Assembly (NCBI GenBank): GCA_934726455.1
Contig: CAKVDS010000007.1
Coordinates: forward strand, 1-64,000
DNA: 64,000 bases
From: an uncultured Bacteroidales bacterium
GTDB lineage: Bacteria; Bacteroidota; Bacteroidia; Bacteroidales; UBA932
Direction: 5' to 3'
Of the stretch, positions 26,321 to 35,831 are shown in pieces. A program made the position numbers and the translations under genes. Each line of letters begins with the position of its first letter. The stretch's first letter is position 1. The notes below the pieces were generated by a model. It ran no database searches. It was not told the DNA's origin and saw only the letters and a list, made by a program, of their open reading frames with translations.

Positions 26321-26869
26321 TCAGATGTTGATTTTCGGCATTTCGGCCTTCTCGCCCGGATCTTTCAGGTAGTCCTTGACGGAGAAATGCAGTATTCCTG
26401 CCACTACGGAGTCAGGGAACTGACGCACGAGCCTGTTGTACTTGGTCACGCTGTCGTTGTAGACCATTCGGCTGACGCGGACCTGATTTTCGTAGGTGTT
26501 TACGCTCTCCATCGTTTTTGTGTATGTTTCGCTGGCCTTGAGCTGCGGATATTGTTCCGCGACAAGGCGGATGCGGGATACGGCTGCCGTGAGGAGTTCT
26601 TCCTGACCGGCGGCTTCAGCTGCAGAGCTTGTGCCGACAACCTCCCTGCGCTGTGCGATCACGTCCTTGAGGGTGTTGTACTCGTGCTCGTTGTAAGATT
26701 TGGTGAGCTGTACGAGCGATGTGATAGCGTCCCAGCGGCTCTGCTGCTGTACGCCGATCTGGCTCATGGAGTTCTGGCACAACTCGTCTTTGCTTACGAG
26801 ATTTCTTTGGATGGAAATGAACCAGAGGACCAGGACGGCCACAATGGCGACAATGATGATTAAGGTCAT
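26321..26869 (-). CDS. lemA: LemA family protein
   Basis: The 182-residue protein has an N-terminal membrane helix (3-20) and a helical bundle: NLVSKDELCQNSMSQIGVQQQSRWDAI and the conserved YNDSVTKYNRLVRQFPDSVVAG at about 135-157. LemA proteins are small anchored helical proteins of uncertain role, commonly next to TPM or DUF2207 genes, as here. It opens a six-gene minus-strand run ending with the acyl-ACP thioesterase. The space upstream (26870-26909) is AT-rich with TATATTTA on the minus strand, a possible weak promoter box. Confidence 0.92.
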   Translation of the reverse strand: MTLIIIVAIVAVLVLWFISIQRNLVSKDELCQNSMSQIGVQQQSRWDAITSLVQLTKSYNEHEYNTLKDVIAQRREVVGTSSAAEAAGQEELLTAAVSRIRLVAEQYPQLKASETYTKTMESVNTYENQVRVSRMVYNDSVTKYNRLVRQFPDSVVAGILHFSVKDYLKDPGEKAEMPKINI

Positions 26870-26909
26870 AAGTTGTTCATTTATTTCCGGTAAATATAGG
26901 TATTTTTCT

Positions 26910-26952
26910 CAAAAACGGAAAGGGACGGAACCCCTCTCAAGGATTCCGTCCC
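26910..26952 (-). terminator. Rho-independent terminator after pckA
   Basis: A perfect nine-bp stem GGGACGGAA/TTCCGTCCC (26922-26930 with 26944-26952, loop of 13) stands 23 bases beyond the pckA stop on the minus strand, followed by a T-rich tract complementary to 26911-26915. It separates pckA from the lemA operon. Confidence 0.75.
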
Positions 26953-26975
26953 TATAAAGATATGTCAACTTGGGA

Positions 26976-28580
26976 CTAGAGCTTCGGACCGGCCTCTACG
27001 AGAGCCTTGCCCGCCTCGTTGTTCTCGTACTTGTGGAAGTTCTTGATGAAACGTCCGGCAAGATCCTTCGCCTTCTCCTCCCATACGGAAGGATCTGCGT
27101 AGGTGTCGCGAGGATCGAGGATGTGGGTGTCAACCCCTTCGAGTACGGTAGGCACCTCGAAGTCGAAGTAAGGGATCTTCTTGGTAGGAGCCTTGTCGAT
27201 GGAGCCGTCAAGGATGGCGTCGATGATGCCGCGGGTGTCACGGATGGAGATACGCTTGCCGGTGCCGTTCCAGCCGGTGTTGACAAGGTATGCCTTGGCG
27301 CCGCTCTTCTGCATCCTCTTCACGAGTTCCTCTGCGTATTTGGTCGGAGGGAGCTCAAGGAATGCCTGGCCGAAGCAGGCTGAGAAGGTAGGGGTCGGCT
27401 CTGTGATGCCGCGCTCTGTGCCTGCAAGCTTTGCCGTGAAGCCTGAGAGGAAGTAGTACTTGGTCTGCTCAGGTGTGAGGATTGATACAGGAGGCAGAAC
27501 GCCGAATGCATCAGCTGACAGGAAGATGACCTGCTTTGCTGCAGGGCCCTGTGAGTAAGGACGCACGATCTTGTTGATGTGGTAGATCGGGTAAGATACG
27601 CGGGTGTTCTCGGTCACGCTCTTGTCGGCGAAGTCGATCTTGCCGTCCTTGTCCACAGTCACGTTCTCGAGGAGAGCGTCGCGGCGGATGGCGTTGTAGA
27701 TGTCCGGTTCAGACTCCTTGTCGAGGTTGATGACCTTGGCGTAGCATCCGCCCTCGAAGTTGAAGACGCCCTCGTCGTCCCAGCCGTGCTCGTCATCACC
27801 GATAAGCAGACGCTTAGGGTCGGTTGAAAGGGTTGTCTTGCCGGTTCCGGAGAGACCGAAGAAGATTGCTGTGTTCTCGCCGTTGAGGTCGGTGTTGGCG
27901 GAGCAGTGCATTGAAGCGATGCCCTTGAGAGGAAGGTAGTAGTTCATCATTGAGAACATGCCCTTCTTCATCTCGCCGCCGTACCAGGTGTTGAGGATCA
28001 CCTGCTCCTTGCTTGTGACGTTGAACGCTACAGCGGTGTCGGAGCGGAGACCGAGTTCCTGATAGTTCTCGACCTTGGCCTTTGATGCGCAGTATACGAC
28101 GAAATCAGGCTCCTGATCGAATTCCGCCTGATTCTGCGGACGGATGAACATATTGGTGACGAAGTGTGCCTGCCATGCGACTTCCATGACGAAACGCACT
28201 TTCATCCTGGTATCCTTGTGGGTACCGCAGAAACCGTCCACCACGAAGAGCCTCTTGCCTGAAAGCTCCTTTACGGCAAGGGCCTTGAGCTCTTTCCATA
28301 CTTTCTCGGAGAGTTCGTGGTTGTCATTAGGATACTCCGGAGTGTTCCACCATACGGTGTCCTTGGAGTTCTTGTCCATGACGATGTACTTGTCCTTAGG
28401 GGAGCGACCGGTATAGATTCCGGTCATCACGTTGATTGCGCCGAGTTCAGTCACCTGACCCTTCTCGTAACCTTCGAGCCCCGGTTTGGTCTCTTCATTG
28501 TAGAGAACCTCGTAGGTCGGATTGTAAAGGATTTCTGTGGTTCCTTTAATACCGTACTTGCTTAAATCAATTTTTGACAT
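26976..28580 (-). CDS. pckA: Phosphoenolpyruvate carboxykinase (ATP)
   Basis: PckA interconverts oxaloacetate and PEP with ATP/ADP. In Bacteroidales it mainly runs towards oxaloacetate, fixing CO2 for the succinate branch of fermentation. The 534 residues are full length with the P-loop [13 protein letters not shown], the metal-binding [18 protein letters not shown], the upstream RSPKDKYIV and [13 protein letters not shown], and the adenine-site [12 protein letters not shown]. It has its own promoter and terminator. Common codons dominate, consistent with high expression. Confidence 0.97.
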   Translation of the reverse strand: MSKIDLSKYGIKGTTEILYNPTYEVLYNEETKPGLEGYEKGQVTELGAINVMTGIYTGRSPKDKYIVMDKNSKDTVWWNTPEYPNDNHELSEKVWKELKALAVKELSGKRLFVVDGFCGTHKDTRMKVRFVMEVAWQAHFVTNMFIRPQNQAEFDQEPDFVVYCASKAKVENYQELGLRSDTAVAFNVTSKEQVILNTWYGGEMKKGMFSMMNYYLPLKGIASMHCSANTDLNGENTAIFFGLSGTGKTTLSTDPKRLLIGDDEHGWDDEGVFNFEGGCYAKVINLDKESEPDIYNAIRRDALLENVTVDKDGKIDFADKSVTENTRVSYPIYHINKIVRPYSQGPAAKQVIFLSADAFGVLPPVSILTPEQTKYYFLSGFTAKLAGTERGITEPTPTFSACFGQAFLELPPTKYAEELVKRMQKSGAKAYLVNTGWNGTGKRISIRDTRGIIDAILDGSIDKAPTKKIPYFDFEVPTVLEGVDTHILDPRDTYADPSVWEEKAKDLAGRFIKNFHKYENNEAGKALVEAGPKL

Positions 28581-28636
28581 AATATGTTTTGGTATTTGGA
28601 GTATTAACTTGTTTCTTACACTGCAAATTTCGCGCG

Positions 28637-28667
28637 CAAATATACGGTTTTTTCATTATTTCTCCAA
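28637..28667 (-). promoter_or_regulatory. Bacteroidota-type promoter for pckA
   Basis: On the minus strand TTG (28665-28667), a 20-base spacer and TATATTTG (28637-28644) give a near-perfect consensus. Its upstream half lies inside the last codons of the preceding gene, which ends at 28656. The predicted leader is about 50 bases. Confidence 0.8.
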
Positions 28668-31600
28668 TGTTACTCCCATAAGTCCGATGACCACGTCGTT
28701 GGACAATGTGCGGAGCGTCAGGCTTTCGATGGAACGGTCCTTGTCGAGAGGCATTTTCAGTATGGTCGCTCCGCCGTTGATTATAGTCCTGTCCGTCACC
28801 GGGTTGAGCTCGGTGACAGGCTTCCGGGCCGAACCCGGCTCAGGCCTCCAGTCTGCCGTGGCCCCGCCTTCCCCGAGCAGCTCGGGTTTCATCTCACGCA
28901 TGACTTCTCCTGTCAGGAACGATACCCGGTACGGATTTTTGCCCGCCGCGCGGAAGGCATGCCTGTCGGTGTAGCAGTCCTGCTCCACTGGTCTCCAGTT
29001 CACCGGATTCACCAGATACATCACACTTTCCGTCCCGTCGCTGTACTTGACCCTGACGGAGCCGTTCTCGATGCGGCTCTGCATGTTCTGGGTGCTCCCG
29101 ACCATGAGCAGCCAGGCGTAAGACGCCTTGCCGGAGAGGCTTACCGTCACGGAGTCGGGGTAGTTGTCCCAGAGGGAAGTATAGGCTGTGTTGCGTCCTG
29201 CTGCCGGGGAGAGGAACTTGAGCCCCAGTCCTGTGTCGAAAATGCCGTCCCGGATCCGCTCCCTCAGTCCGTTGTCTTCAATCTCGTATGTTTCCAGAGG
29301 GACGCACCATTCTCCGACCCCCTGTGTGGGAAGCTCCAATGTCGTGAACGGCGGTCGCGGGGAGAGATACTCATTGCGGAAGATGTCATCGGCATCGGCG
29401 TTGAATGCGGCGCTCATGTCCACAGGGACTGAGTTTGACACTGTCTGTGCCGTGATGTCGCCAAGACCCATGGCTTCCATGTATTCTTCAGAGTCCGTGT
29501 CCGGCCCGAGCAGGGCGCTTTCATCGTAGGAAGGGGCTTCGGGAAGGAGTCTGCGGTCCACGCGGATGGTCTGTTTCTTGTCTGATGATCCGCTGACTTC
29601 CAGATACTTGCCTCCTCCGGCATTGGCCCTGACAATGATTTGAAGAGGCGCGGTGAAGTTCTGCTCCACTTCGTATATGTCAAAGTTCCCCTCGCGTCTG
29701 AAAGAGTATGAAAGGTACGGGGTCTTGATGGAGGCTTCATCCCATTCGTCGGGGAAGGCCTGCCTGATGATGCACTGTCCGTCAAGCGCATCCGGGAGAA
29801 TGCCGAAGAGCCCGTTTATCAGTGCGCGTGAAGTCACCCCGACATTGTCGGCGAAGTCGCGGTAGGCTTCTTTCTTTGCCTTGTCATAATAACTTATCTG
29901 TCCGAAGTTCCCCGGGCATTCCCCGAGGTACATTTCGTCAATCAGGTCTGCCTTGAGGAGCTTGAACCCGGAGTCGTTGCGCCCGGCCTGGAGATAGGCC
30001 AGAGCCATGGCGGCCACTTCCTCGTGCGCGACATTGTTGGTGCTCCATACATAGGGGAGCCAGTCGGTGGTGGAGATGGTGAAAAGATCTTTCTCCGGCT
30101 GCGGCAGTTTGAGCCCCAGAGTCTTGAGGACTTTGCTGTCGTAGCGGTATCTCACCGGGATGTGGGGGATGCGTTCATCCACATAGCGGGTGGCCCTGTA
30201 TGACTGCTCGGGTGTACCGGCTCCACAGTCGAGGGGGGTGTAGACGGACCAGATGGCGGCGCTCTTGTGGACTCTCTTCAGACCCATGTAGTCCTGGTAT
30301 TCGGCCCAATGTCCCTCGTCTTCAAGCCAGAGACGGCTGTTCATGGCTTCGAGTATGGCTTCCGCCTCGCGTCTGTAAGGGGCCGGGTCTTCTCCGATAA
30401 TCTCGGCTATCCTTGCCGTCTGGAGGTTCGAGAAATAGTTGTAGGCTGATGAGTGTGTGACCGCGCCTCCGCTGTAGTAGAGCGCGTCGCTTGCCCAGAT
30501 GCAGCAATAGGCGTCGTACAGATGGTCGGCATCGGCATCGAAGTTGCGTTTCTCCCACTGGTGGTGCAGTTTGATATATGGCCACATCTGCCTCATCATC
30601 GACGTGTCGGCATCGTAGCGGAAGTGGCGCATCAGTTCATCGATATAGTTCAGGTTCATGTCGTAGTGGCTCATCTGGTCGGTGCGTCCCGGCAGGCGGC
30701 AGATGTAGCCGTCAGAGTAGACAGGCGTGCCCCATTTCTTGAGGGCACGGGCCAGATTGCAGTCGGGATCCTGCTGCGGCTGGGGGTAGACGGGCGGAAC
30801 GTCTGTGACCATGCTTTTGGAGTACTCGATGAAGTGTGATTCTGCCCTGTCGTTCCATCCCATGACATCCCCGGCGTAAGCGCCACGCCACCCGGCGAGC
30901 CGGGTACGCCAGCCTATGGCCCCGTGCAGGAACGTCTCCCCGTCCCAGATGCCGTCGGCAGCCGCGACGAGGTTGGCTCCGATGGTGTTGAAGAACGGGT
31001 CCGGGGTGTTTATCTCGATCCGGCTGACAAGCTCACGCCTGGACATCTCCTCTTTGTCGAACATCTCCCGTCCCTCTTCTCCGTAGCTGGAGATTCCGCC
31101 CGGGTGGCGGTACAGGCAGTAGCTTTCCTTTCCTGCGTCCCATTTCAGCACTGTAAGGCCGGCTTCGTCCGGTGAGGGGTCGAAAGATTCACGGGGATCC
31201 ATGCCGAGGTCTCCGTCCCTGTTGAACCTGGTGCCGGCGGCATTGCACATCTTTGCCTGGATTTCCACCTTGCCTGAGAACCCCTCGGGGATGAACTGCC
31301 AGATGGCTGCTTCTTCCGAGAATGATGCGAGGGCCGTTACCTGCAGGCTGGCGTTCCTGCCCCAGGATTTGTCGCGCAGCCTGTAGCTGCGCATGCCTCC
31401 CTGGTAACGGGCTTCGCAGTAGTCTGTGCTGTCGAGCCTTGTCGGTTTGCCGTCAAGAATCAGGCTGAACCGGAAGTTGCGGTTGTCCGTCTTGTCATAG
31501 GTGGCGAACAGTGGCCTGTCCGAGGTCTCAAGTCTGAAACGGGTATGGGTCCCATACAGGGCGCGCGTGTAGCGGCCGTTCCCGTTGAGGCAGACGATGT

Positions 31601-31715
31601 CTCTGCCGTCGGGGTAGTAGCGCATCAGCCTTGTCTCCCCGTCATCCTGTCCTGTGCTGCAGGCGGCAAGAAGGAGGGATAGCGCAAATGTGGAGAGGAT
31701 GGTAGTGGTATTCAT
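28656..31715 (-). CDS. Secreted DUF4450-family protein, likely an (alpha/alpha)6 glycosidase
   Basis: I start at the ATG at 31715, giving 1019 residues with the lipoprotein signal MNTTTILSTFALSLLLAAC; an upstream start at 31748 would lie before the predicted transcription start. The N-terminal part has NGNGRYTRALYGT and the middle has Trp- and His-rich helical blocks (QMWPYIKLHHQWEKRN, YDAYCCIWASDALYYSGG, STTDWLPYVWSTNNVAHEEVAAMALAYL), the layout of toroidal six-hairpin glycosidases. This fits DUF4450 proteins of Bacteroidota. A C-terminal beta region follows (about 780-1019). A cell-surface or periplasmic polysaccharide enzyme is likely, but the substrate is not readable and no SusC/D pair is nearby. 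Confidence 0.75.
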   Translation of the reverse strand: MNTTTILSTFALSLLLAACSTGQDDGETRLMRYYPDGRDIVCLNGNGRYTRALYGTHTRFRLETSDRPLFATYDKTDNRNFRFSLILDGKPTRLDSTDYCEARYQGGMRSYRLRDKSWGRNASLQVTALASFSEEAAIWQFIPEGFSGKVEIQAKMCNAAGTRFNRDGDLGMDPRESFDPSPDEAGLTVLKWDAGKESYCLYRHPGGISSYGEEGREMFDKEEMSRRELVSRIEINTPDPFFNTIGANLVAAADGIWDGETFLHGAIGWRTRLAGWRGAYAGDVMGWNDRAESHFIEYSKSMVTDVPPVYPQPQQDPDCNLARALKKWGTPVYSDGYICRLPGRTDQMSHYDMNLNYIDELMRHFRYDADTSMMRQMWPYIKLHHQWEKRNFDADADHLYDAYCCIWASDALYYSGGAVTHSSAYNYFSNLQTARIAEIIGEDPAPYRREAEAILEAMNSRLWLEDEGHWAEYQDYMGLKRVHKSAAIWSVYTPLDCGAGTPEQSYRATRYVDERIPHIPVRYRYDSKVLKTLGLKLPQPEKDLFTISTTDWLPYVWSTNNVAHEEVAAMALAYLQAGRNDSGFKLLKADLIDEMYLGECPGNFGQISYYDKAKKEAYRDFADNVGVTSRALINGLFGILPDALDGQCIIRQAFPDEWDEASIKTPYLSYSFRREGNFDIYEVEQNFTAPLQIIVRANAGGGKYLEVSGSSDKKQTIRVDRRLLPEAPSYDESALLGPDTDSEEYMEAMGLGDITAQTVSNSVPVDMSAAFNADADDIFRNEYLSPRPPFTTLELPTQGVGEWCVPLETYEIEDNGLRERIRDGIFDTGLGLKFLSPAAGRNTAYTSLWDNYPDSVTVSLSGKASYAWLLMVGSTQNMQSRIENGSVRVKYSDGTESVMYLVNPVNWRPVEQDCYTDRHAFRAAGKNPYRVSFLTGEVMREMKPELLGEGGATADWRPEPGSARKPVTELNPVTDRTIINGGATILKMPLDKDRSIESLTLRTLSNDVVIGLMGVTLEK

Positions 31716-31736
31716 ATAAGTGGTCGAAAAATCGTT

Positions 31737-31767
31737 GCAAGATAGCAATTTGGATCTTCATTTGCAA
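31737..31767 (-). promoter_or_regulatory. Promoter for the DUF4450 gene
   Basis: On the minus strand TTG (31765-31767), a 20-base spacer and TATCTTGC (31737-31744) match the Bacteroidota consensus except for the last base of the -7 box. Its TTG abuts the TTG of the recQ promoter, the two forming the palindrome TTGCAA at 31762-31767. Confidence 0.6.
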
Positions 31768-31792
31768 TTTTCGACCGTTGGGTTTATTTTTG
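31761..31792 (+). promoter_or_regulatory. Promoter for recQ
   Basis: TTTG at 31761-31764, a 20-base spacer and TATTTTTG at 31785-31792 match the consensus fully. The recQ ATG is at 31799, so the message would be almost leaderless. The -33 element lies back to back with that of the divergent gene. Confidence 0.75.
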
Positions 31793-31798
31793 TGCACT

Positions 31799-33712
31799 AT
31801 GACAGCGGTGGAGACACTCAAGAAGTACTGGGGCTACGACAGTTTCAGACCCATGCAGGAGGAGATCATCTCTTCCGCGCTTGACGGTCATGACACTTTG
31901 GCAATACTGCCGACAGGCGGAGGGAAGTCCATCTGTTTTCAGGTCCCCGCGATGATGAGAGACGGGATGGCCCTTGTGGTGACCCCGCTCATAGCCCTCA
32001 TGAAAGATCAGGTACAGAATCTTGAGGCCCGCGGCATCAGGGCCGTGGCGGTCCATGCCGGGATGAGCCGGCGCGAAGTTGATCTCGCTCTCAACAACGC
32101 CGCATACGGGGACTGCAAGTTTCTGTATGTTTCGCCTGAACGCCTCGGCACCAGCCTGTTCAAGTCGTACCTTGAGGTTCTCAAGGTCAATTTCATAGTT
32201 GTCGATGAGGCGCATTGCATATCTCAGTGGGGCTATGATTTCCGCCCTGACTACCTGCGCATAGGCGAGATGCGCAAGGTTCTTGATGCCCCTCTGATAG
32301 CGCTGACCGCCACAGCGACCCCGGAAGTGGCTGAGGACATAATGCAGCGGCTGGTGAAGCCCGGGACGCCGAATCAGATGAAACGGGGTCTGGAGAATTT
32401 CACCCTCCTTCGCAGCGGTTTCGAGAGGCCGAACCTTTCTTATATAGTGAGGGAGTGCCAGGACAAGACCGGCCAGCTGCTCAACATCTGCGGGAGCGTG
32501 CCGGGATCCGGGATAGTCTATATGCGCAACAGAAGCAAATGCGAGGAGGTCGCTGCCTTGCTTTCGCATTCCGGGGTGAGCGCTTCATTCTACCATGCGG
32601 GACTGGAGTCCCGGACCAGGTCAGAACGGCAGGAGGCATGGAAGCGCGGTGAGATCCGTGTCATGGTCTGCACCAACGCGTTCGGAATGGGCATCGACAA
32701 GCCTGATGTGCGTTTTGTGGTGCATCTTGGACTGGCCGACAGCCCCGAGGCTTATTTTCAGGAGGCCGGGCGTGCCGGCAGGGACGGCTTGCGGTCCTGG
32801 GCCGTGCTGCTCTGGAACAAGACGGATGTCCGCCGGCTCCACCAGCTTCTGGACATCTCGTTCCAGTCGCTTGAATATATCGAGGACATATATCAGAAGA
32901 TACATATTTTCAATCAGATACCATACGAGGGAGGTGCCGGGGCAAGAATCAAGTTCAATCTTGAGGAGTTTGCCCGCCATTATTCGCTCAGCCGGGCGGG
33001 AGTCCACTATGCGATCCGCTATCTTGAGATGAGCGACCATCTTACATTCACTGAGGATGCGGACATATCGACACAGGTCAAGATTATCGCGGATCGTCAG
33101 GCCTTGTATGAGATAAATCTGCCCGATCCGGCGATGCCTCGTCTGCTTGACGCGCTGATGCGCGGCTATCCGGGGATCTTTTCCTATATCGTGCCTGTCA
33201 GCGAGGAGGGGCTCTCCCGCAGTTGCGGAGTTTCCGTCCCTGTGTTGAGGCAGCTCCTTTACGGGCTTTCGCTGGAGCATGTCATACGCTATGTACCATG
33301 CGACAAGGCGACCGTCATTTATCTTCACCACGGGCGGCTGATGCCGGGAAACCTCAACCTGCAGAAAGACAAGTATGCATTCCTCAAGGAAAGCGCCGGC
33401 AGGCGGGCGGCGGCGATGGAGGGCTATGTCACAGAGAGTGACACCTGCCGTTCCAGATATCTGCTTGCCTATTTCGGCCAGACGGAAAGCAAGGATTGCG
33501 GCTGTTGCGATGTGTGCCGGTCAAAATCCGCCCGCAGGCGTACCGAAGAAGCGATTCTCGCATGGGCCGAAGCCCATCCCGGATATAGTCTGGACGAGTT
33601 CCGGGCCTGGTGCCGCGATCCGCGCAACTCTCTTCCGTCTGATGTGATGGAGATATGGCGCGATATGCTTGACAAGGGAAAATTGCTATATTTGCACCCC
33701 GATGAAAGCTAA
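31799..33712 (+). CDS. recQ: ATP-dependent DNA helicase RecQ
   Basis: The frame is open from 31778, but that start would lie within the promoter; the ATG at 31799 gives 637 residues with the normal start LKKYWGYDSFRPMQEE. Motifs are complete: Walker A LPTGGGKS, motif II VVDEAHCISQWGYDFRPDY, TATATP, and motif VI QEAGRAGRDG. The RecQ zinc-binding region has CRSRYLLAYFGQTESKDCGCCDVC. No clear HRDC domain follows; a short winged-helix-like tail ends the protein. It unwinds recombination intermediates with topoisomerase III partners. The 3' end overlaps the next gene by 11 bases. Confidence 0.95.
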   Translation: MTAVETLKKYWGYDSFRPMQEEIISSALDGHDTLAILPTGGGKSICFQVPAMMRDGMALVVTPLIALMKDQVQNLEARGIRAVAVHAGMSRREVDLALNNAAYGDCKFLYVSPERLGTSLFKSYLEVLKVNFIVVDEAHCISQWGYDFRPDYLRIGEMRKVLDAPLIALTATATPEVAEDIMQRLVKPGTPNQMKRGLENFTLLRSGFERPNLSYIVRECQDKTGQLLNICGSVPGSGIVYMRNRSKCEEVAALLSHSGVSASFYHAGLESRTRSERQEAWKRGEIRVMVCTNAFGMGIDKPDVRFVVHLGLADSPEAYFQEAGRAGRDGLRSWAVLLWNKTDVRRLHQLLDISFQSLEYIEDIYQKIHIFNQIPYEGGAGARIKFNLEEFARHYSLSRAGVHYAIRYLEMSDHLTFTEDADISTQVKIIADRQALYEINLPDPAMPRLLDALMRGYPGIFSYIVPVSEEGLSRSCGVSVPVLRQLLYGLSLEHVIRYVPCDKATVIYLHHGRLMPGNLNLQKDKYAFLKESAGRRAAAMEGYVTESDTCRSRYLLAYFGQTESKDCGCCDVCRSKSARRRTEEAILAWAEAHPGYSLDEFRAWCRDPRNSLPSDVMEIWRDMLDKGKLLYLHPDES

Positions 33713-34577
33713 ACTCACGTTTCTTGGCACCGGCACATCCCAGGGGGTGCCGATGATCGGCTGCGACTGCCCGGTATGCCGCTCCGCTGATCCTCATGAC
33801 AAGCGGCTGCGCTCATCCGCGCTGGTTGAATACGGCGGATTGACGATACTGGTCGACGCCGGCCCGGATTTCCGTTACCAGATGCTCCGTCAGGGAGTCC
33901 GGCATCTTGATGCCATACTGTTGACACACAATCATAAAGACCATACCGGAGGGCTGGATGACATCAGGGCTTTCAACCTCATAGAGAGACACCCTGTCAA
34001 CATATATTGTGAGAAATATGTCGAGGCCACCCTCAGACAGGACTACTCGTATGCTTTTGCCGAGCCGAAGTATCCCGGTTCTCCGGAGTGGAGGGTGCAT
34101 ATCATCGATTCCAAGCACAATATCACAGTCCATTCAAATGCTGACGAGGAGATTCTTGTATGGGAGAAGGGTTTCGGGTATAAACATTTCCCGCCGCAGG
34201 AAGTCCCGATCCAGACCCCGGCTCCCGGCCCTGTGGAAGTCGTGCCCATCCAGGGCTGGCATCTGAGCGACAGGTCGATGTCGGTGCTTGGCTACCGTTT
34301 TGGGAATATAGCATATCTCACTGACATCAAGCATATTGACGAAGGTGAATACGAGAAGCTCAAGGGAGTGGAATATGTCACGCTCGGCTGTGTCAAGAGG
34401 GAGGAACACCGCTCCCACCCGTCTCTTCAGCAGTGCCTTGACTTTTTTGAGAGAGTAGGGGCGCGTGAATCCTACATAACGCACCTTTCCCATCTTCTCC
34501 CGAAATACGAAGATTTCTGCAAAGAACTGCCGCCGCATGTCCATCCGGCATACGACGGCCTCGTGATAGGTGGTTAG
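33702..34577 (+). CDS. MBL-fold metallohydrolase (PhnP-like)
   Basis: I start at ATG 33702, overlapping the end of recQ by 11 bases. The 291-residue protein begins LTFLGTGTSQGVPMIGCDCPVC, has the metal motif HNHKDHTGG (HxHxDH) near residue 80, and later histidines in IQGWHL and THLSHLL. The GTGTSQGVP start and DCPVC are typical of PhnP/RNase Z-like small hydrolases; PhnP cleaves cyclic phosphodiesters. A phosphodiester substrate is likely, its identity unknown. Its TAG stop interlocks with the TAA of convergent mtaB (TTAG). Confidence 0.88.
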   Translation: MKAKLTFLGTGTSQGVPMIGCDCPVCRSADPHDKRLRSSALVEYGGLTILVDAGPDFRYQMLRQGVRHLDAILLTHNHKDHTGGLDDIRAFNLIERHPVNIYCEKYVEATLRQDYSYAFAEPKYPGSPEWRVHIIDSKHNITVHSNADEEILVWEKGFGYKHFPPQEVPIQTPAPGPVEVVPIQGWHLSDRSMSVLGYRFGNIAYLTDIKHIDEGEYEKLKGVEYVTLGCVKREEHRSHPSLQQCLDFFERVGARESYITHLSHLLPKYEDFCKELPPHVHPAYDGLVIGG

Positions 34578-35824
34578 ATCACCACATCCACGATTTTTCC
34601 GCACAGGGCCGGGTCATACCCGCGCTCTATCCGGATGTAGTTGCCGGTGTATCCTTCCATCCTGCCGTTCCTGTCCGTGGACTCGAAAAGAACTTTTTCC
34701 TTTATCCCCCTGTTCGCTTCGATGAAGCTGCTGTGCAGGTCGGAGCACAGGTTTTCGAGTTCCGCCACTCTTCTTTTTTTGTCTTGTTCAGAGACTTGTC
34801 CCGGCATTTCCGCCGCCGGCGTGCCCGGACGGCGCGAGTAGGGGAACACGTGGATGAATGCCGGGTGGATGTCCCGGATGAAATCCATTCCATCGCGGAA
34901 CAGCTCTTCAGTCTCGCCGGGAAGTCCTGCCATGACATCTATTCCGAAGAATACGAGCGGCTTGCCCGGGGCTTCCAGCCTCTGCCGCACATAGTCTATT
35001 TTTCTTTTGAAGAATCCTGTGTCGTAGTGTCTGCCCATGCTGCTCAGCAGCACATCGCTTCCCGCCTGAAGCGGGATGTGGAAGTGCGGCTGGAATTTCG
35101 TGCCTGAGGCTATCCAGTCTATTATCTTGTCGTCCAGCAGGTTCGGCTCTATGCTGGAGATGCGGTATCTTTCTATCCCGTCCACGTTGTCAAGTGCCTT
35201 GAGCAGGTCAAGGAAGGACTCGCCCGTGCTCCGGCCGAAATCTCCCGTGTTGACACCGGTGAGGACTATCTCCTTGACTCCTTCCTGAGCTATCTTGCCG
35301 GCATTGCAGACGCATTCCGCTATGGAAATGTTGCGGCTTTCCCCTCGGGCATAGGGTACAGTGCAGTATTTGCAGAAATTATTGCAGCCGTCCTGGACCT
35401 TGAGGAACGAGCGGGTCCGTTCTCCGGTGCTGAAAGCCCCGAACACACCGCTCCCTCCGAGGTTGGCGCCGCTGTTTTTTGAAAGCCCGAGGAGCGAAAG
35501 CGTCACCGGCACCACTGATTCTTTTTCAGTGGCTCCGAACACGCGTGTGACGCCTTCTATGGCTTCGATTTCTTCACGGCGCAGCTGTGCACTGCATCCG
35601 GTGACGATCACGGCGGCTTCAGGATTGACCCGGTGGACCTTGCGTATGAGATTTCGGGATTTGCTGTCTGAAGTGGCGGTGACGGAGCAGGTGTTGACGA
35701 GGTATATGTCCGCCTTGTCGCTCCACTGCACCACTTCCAGCCCTGCGGCCTTGAATCCGCGTTCGTATGTGGAAGTCTCGGCATAGTTGAGCTTGCAGCC
35801 GAGAGTGAGGAATGCTATCTTCAT
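34574..35824 (-). CDS. mtaB: tRNA t6A37 methylthiotransferase MtaB
   Basis: MtaB is a radical-SAM enzyme that turns t6A37 into ms2t6A37 in tRNAs reading ANN codons. From the ATG at 35824 it has 416 residues: an N-terminal MTTase domain with TLGCKLNYAETS and cysteines in VNTCSVTA and VTGCSAQ for the second cluster, the radical SAM motif CNNFCKYC, then a TRAM-like end with VLFESTDRNGRMEGYTGNYI. Its substrate precursor is made by TsaD, encoded at 41122. It follows an RsmI-family gene by seven bases. Confidence 0.93.
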   Translation of the reverse strand: MKIAFLTLGCKLNYAETSTYERGFKAAGLEVVQWSDKADIYLVNTCSVTATSDSKSRNLIRKVHRVNPEAAVIVTGCSAQLRREEIEAIEGVTRVFGATEKESVVPVTLSLLGLSKNSGANLGGSGVFGAFSTGERTRSFLKVQDGCNNFCKYCTVPYARGESRNISIAECVCNAGKIAQEGVKEIVLTGVNTGDFGRSTGESFLDLLKALDNVDGIERYRISSIEPNLLDDKIIDWIASGTKFQPHFHIPLQAGSDVLLSSMGRHYDTGFFKRKIDYVRQRLEAPGKPLVFFGIDVMAGLPGETEELFRDGMDFIRDIHPAFIHVFPYSRRPGTPAAEMPGQVSEQDKKRRVAELENLCSDLHSSFIEANRGIKEKVLFESTDRNGRMEGYTGNYIRIERGYDPALCGKIVDVVI

Positions 35825-35831
35825 ATCCGTG

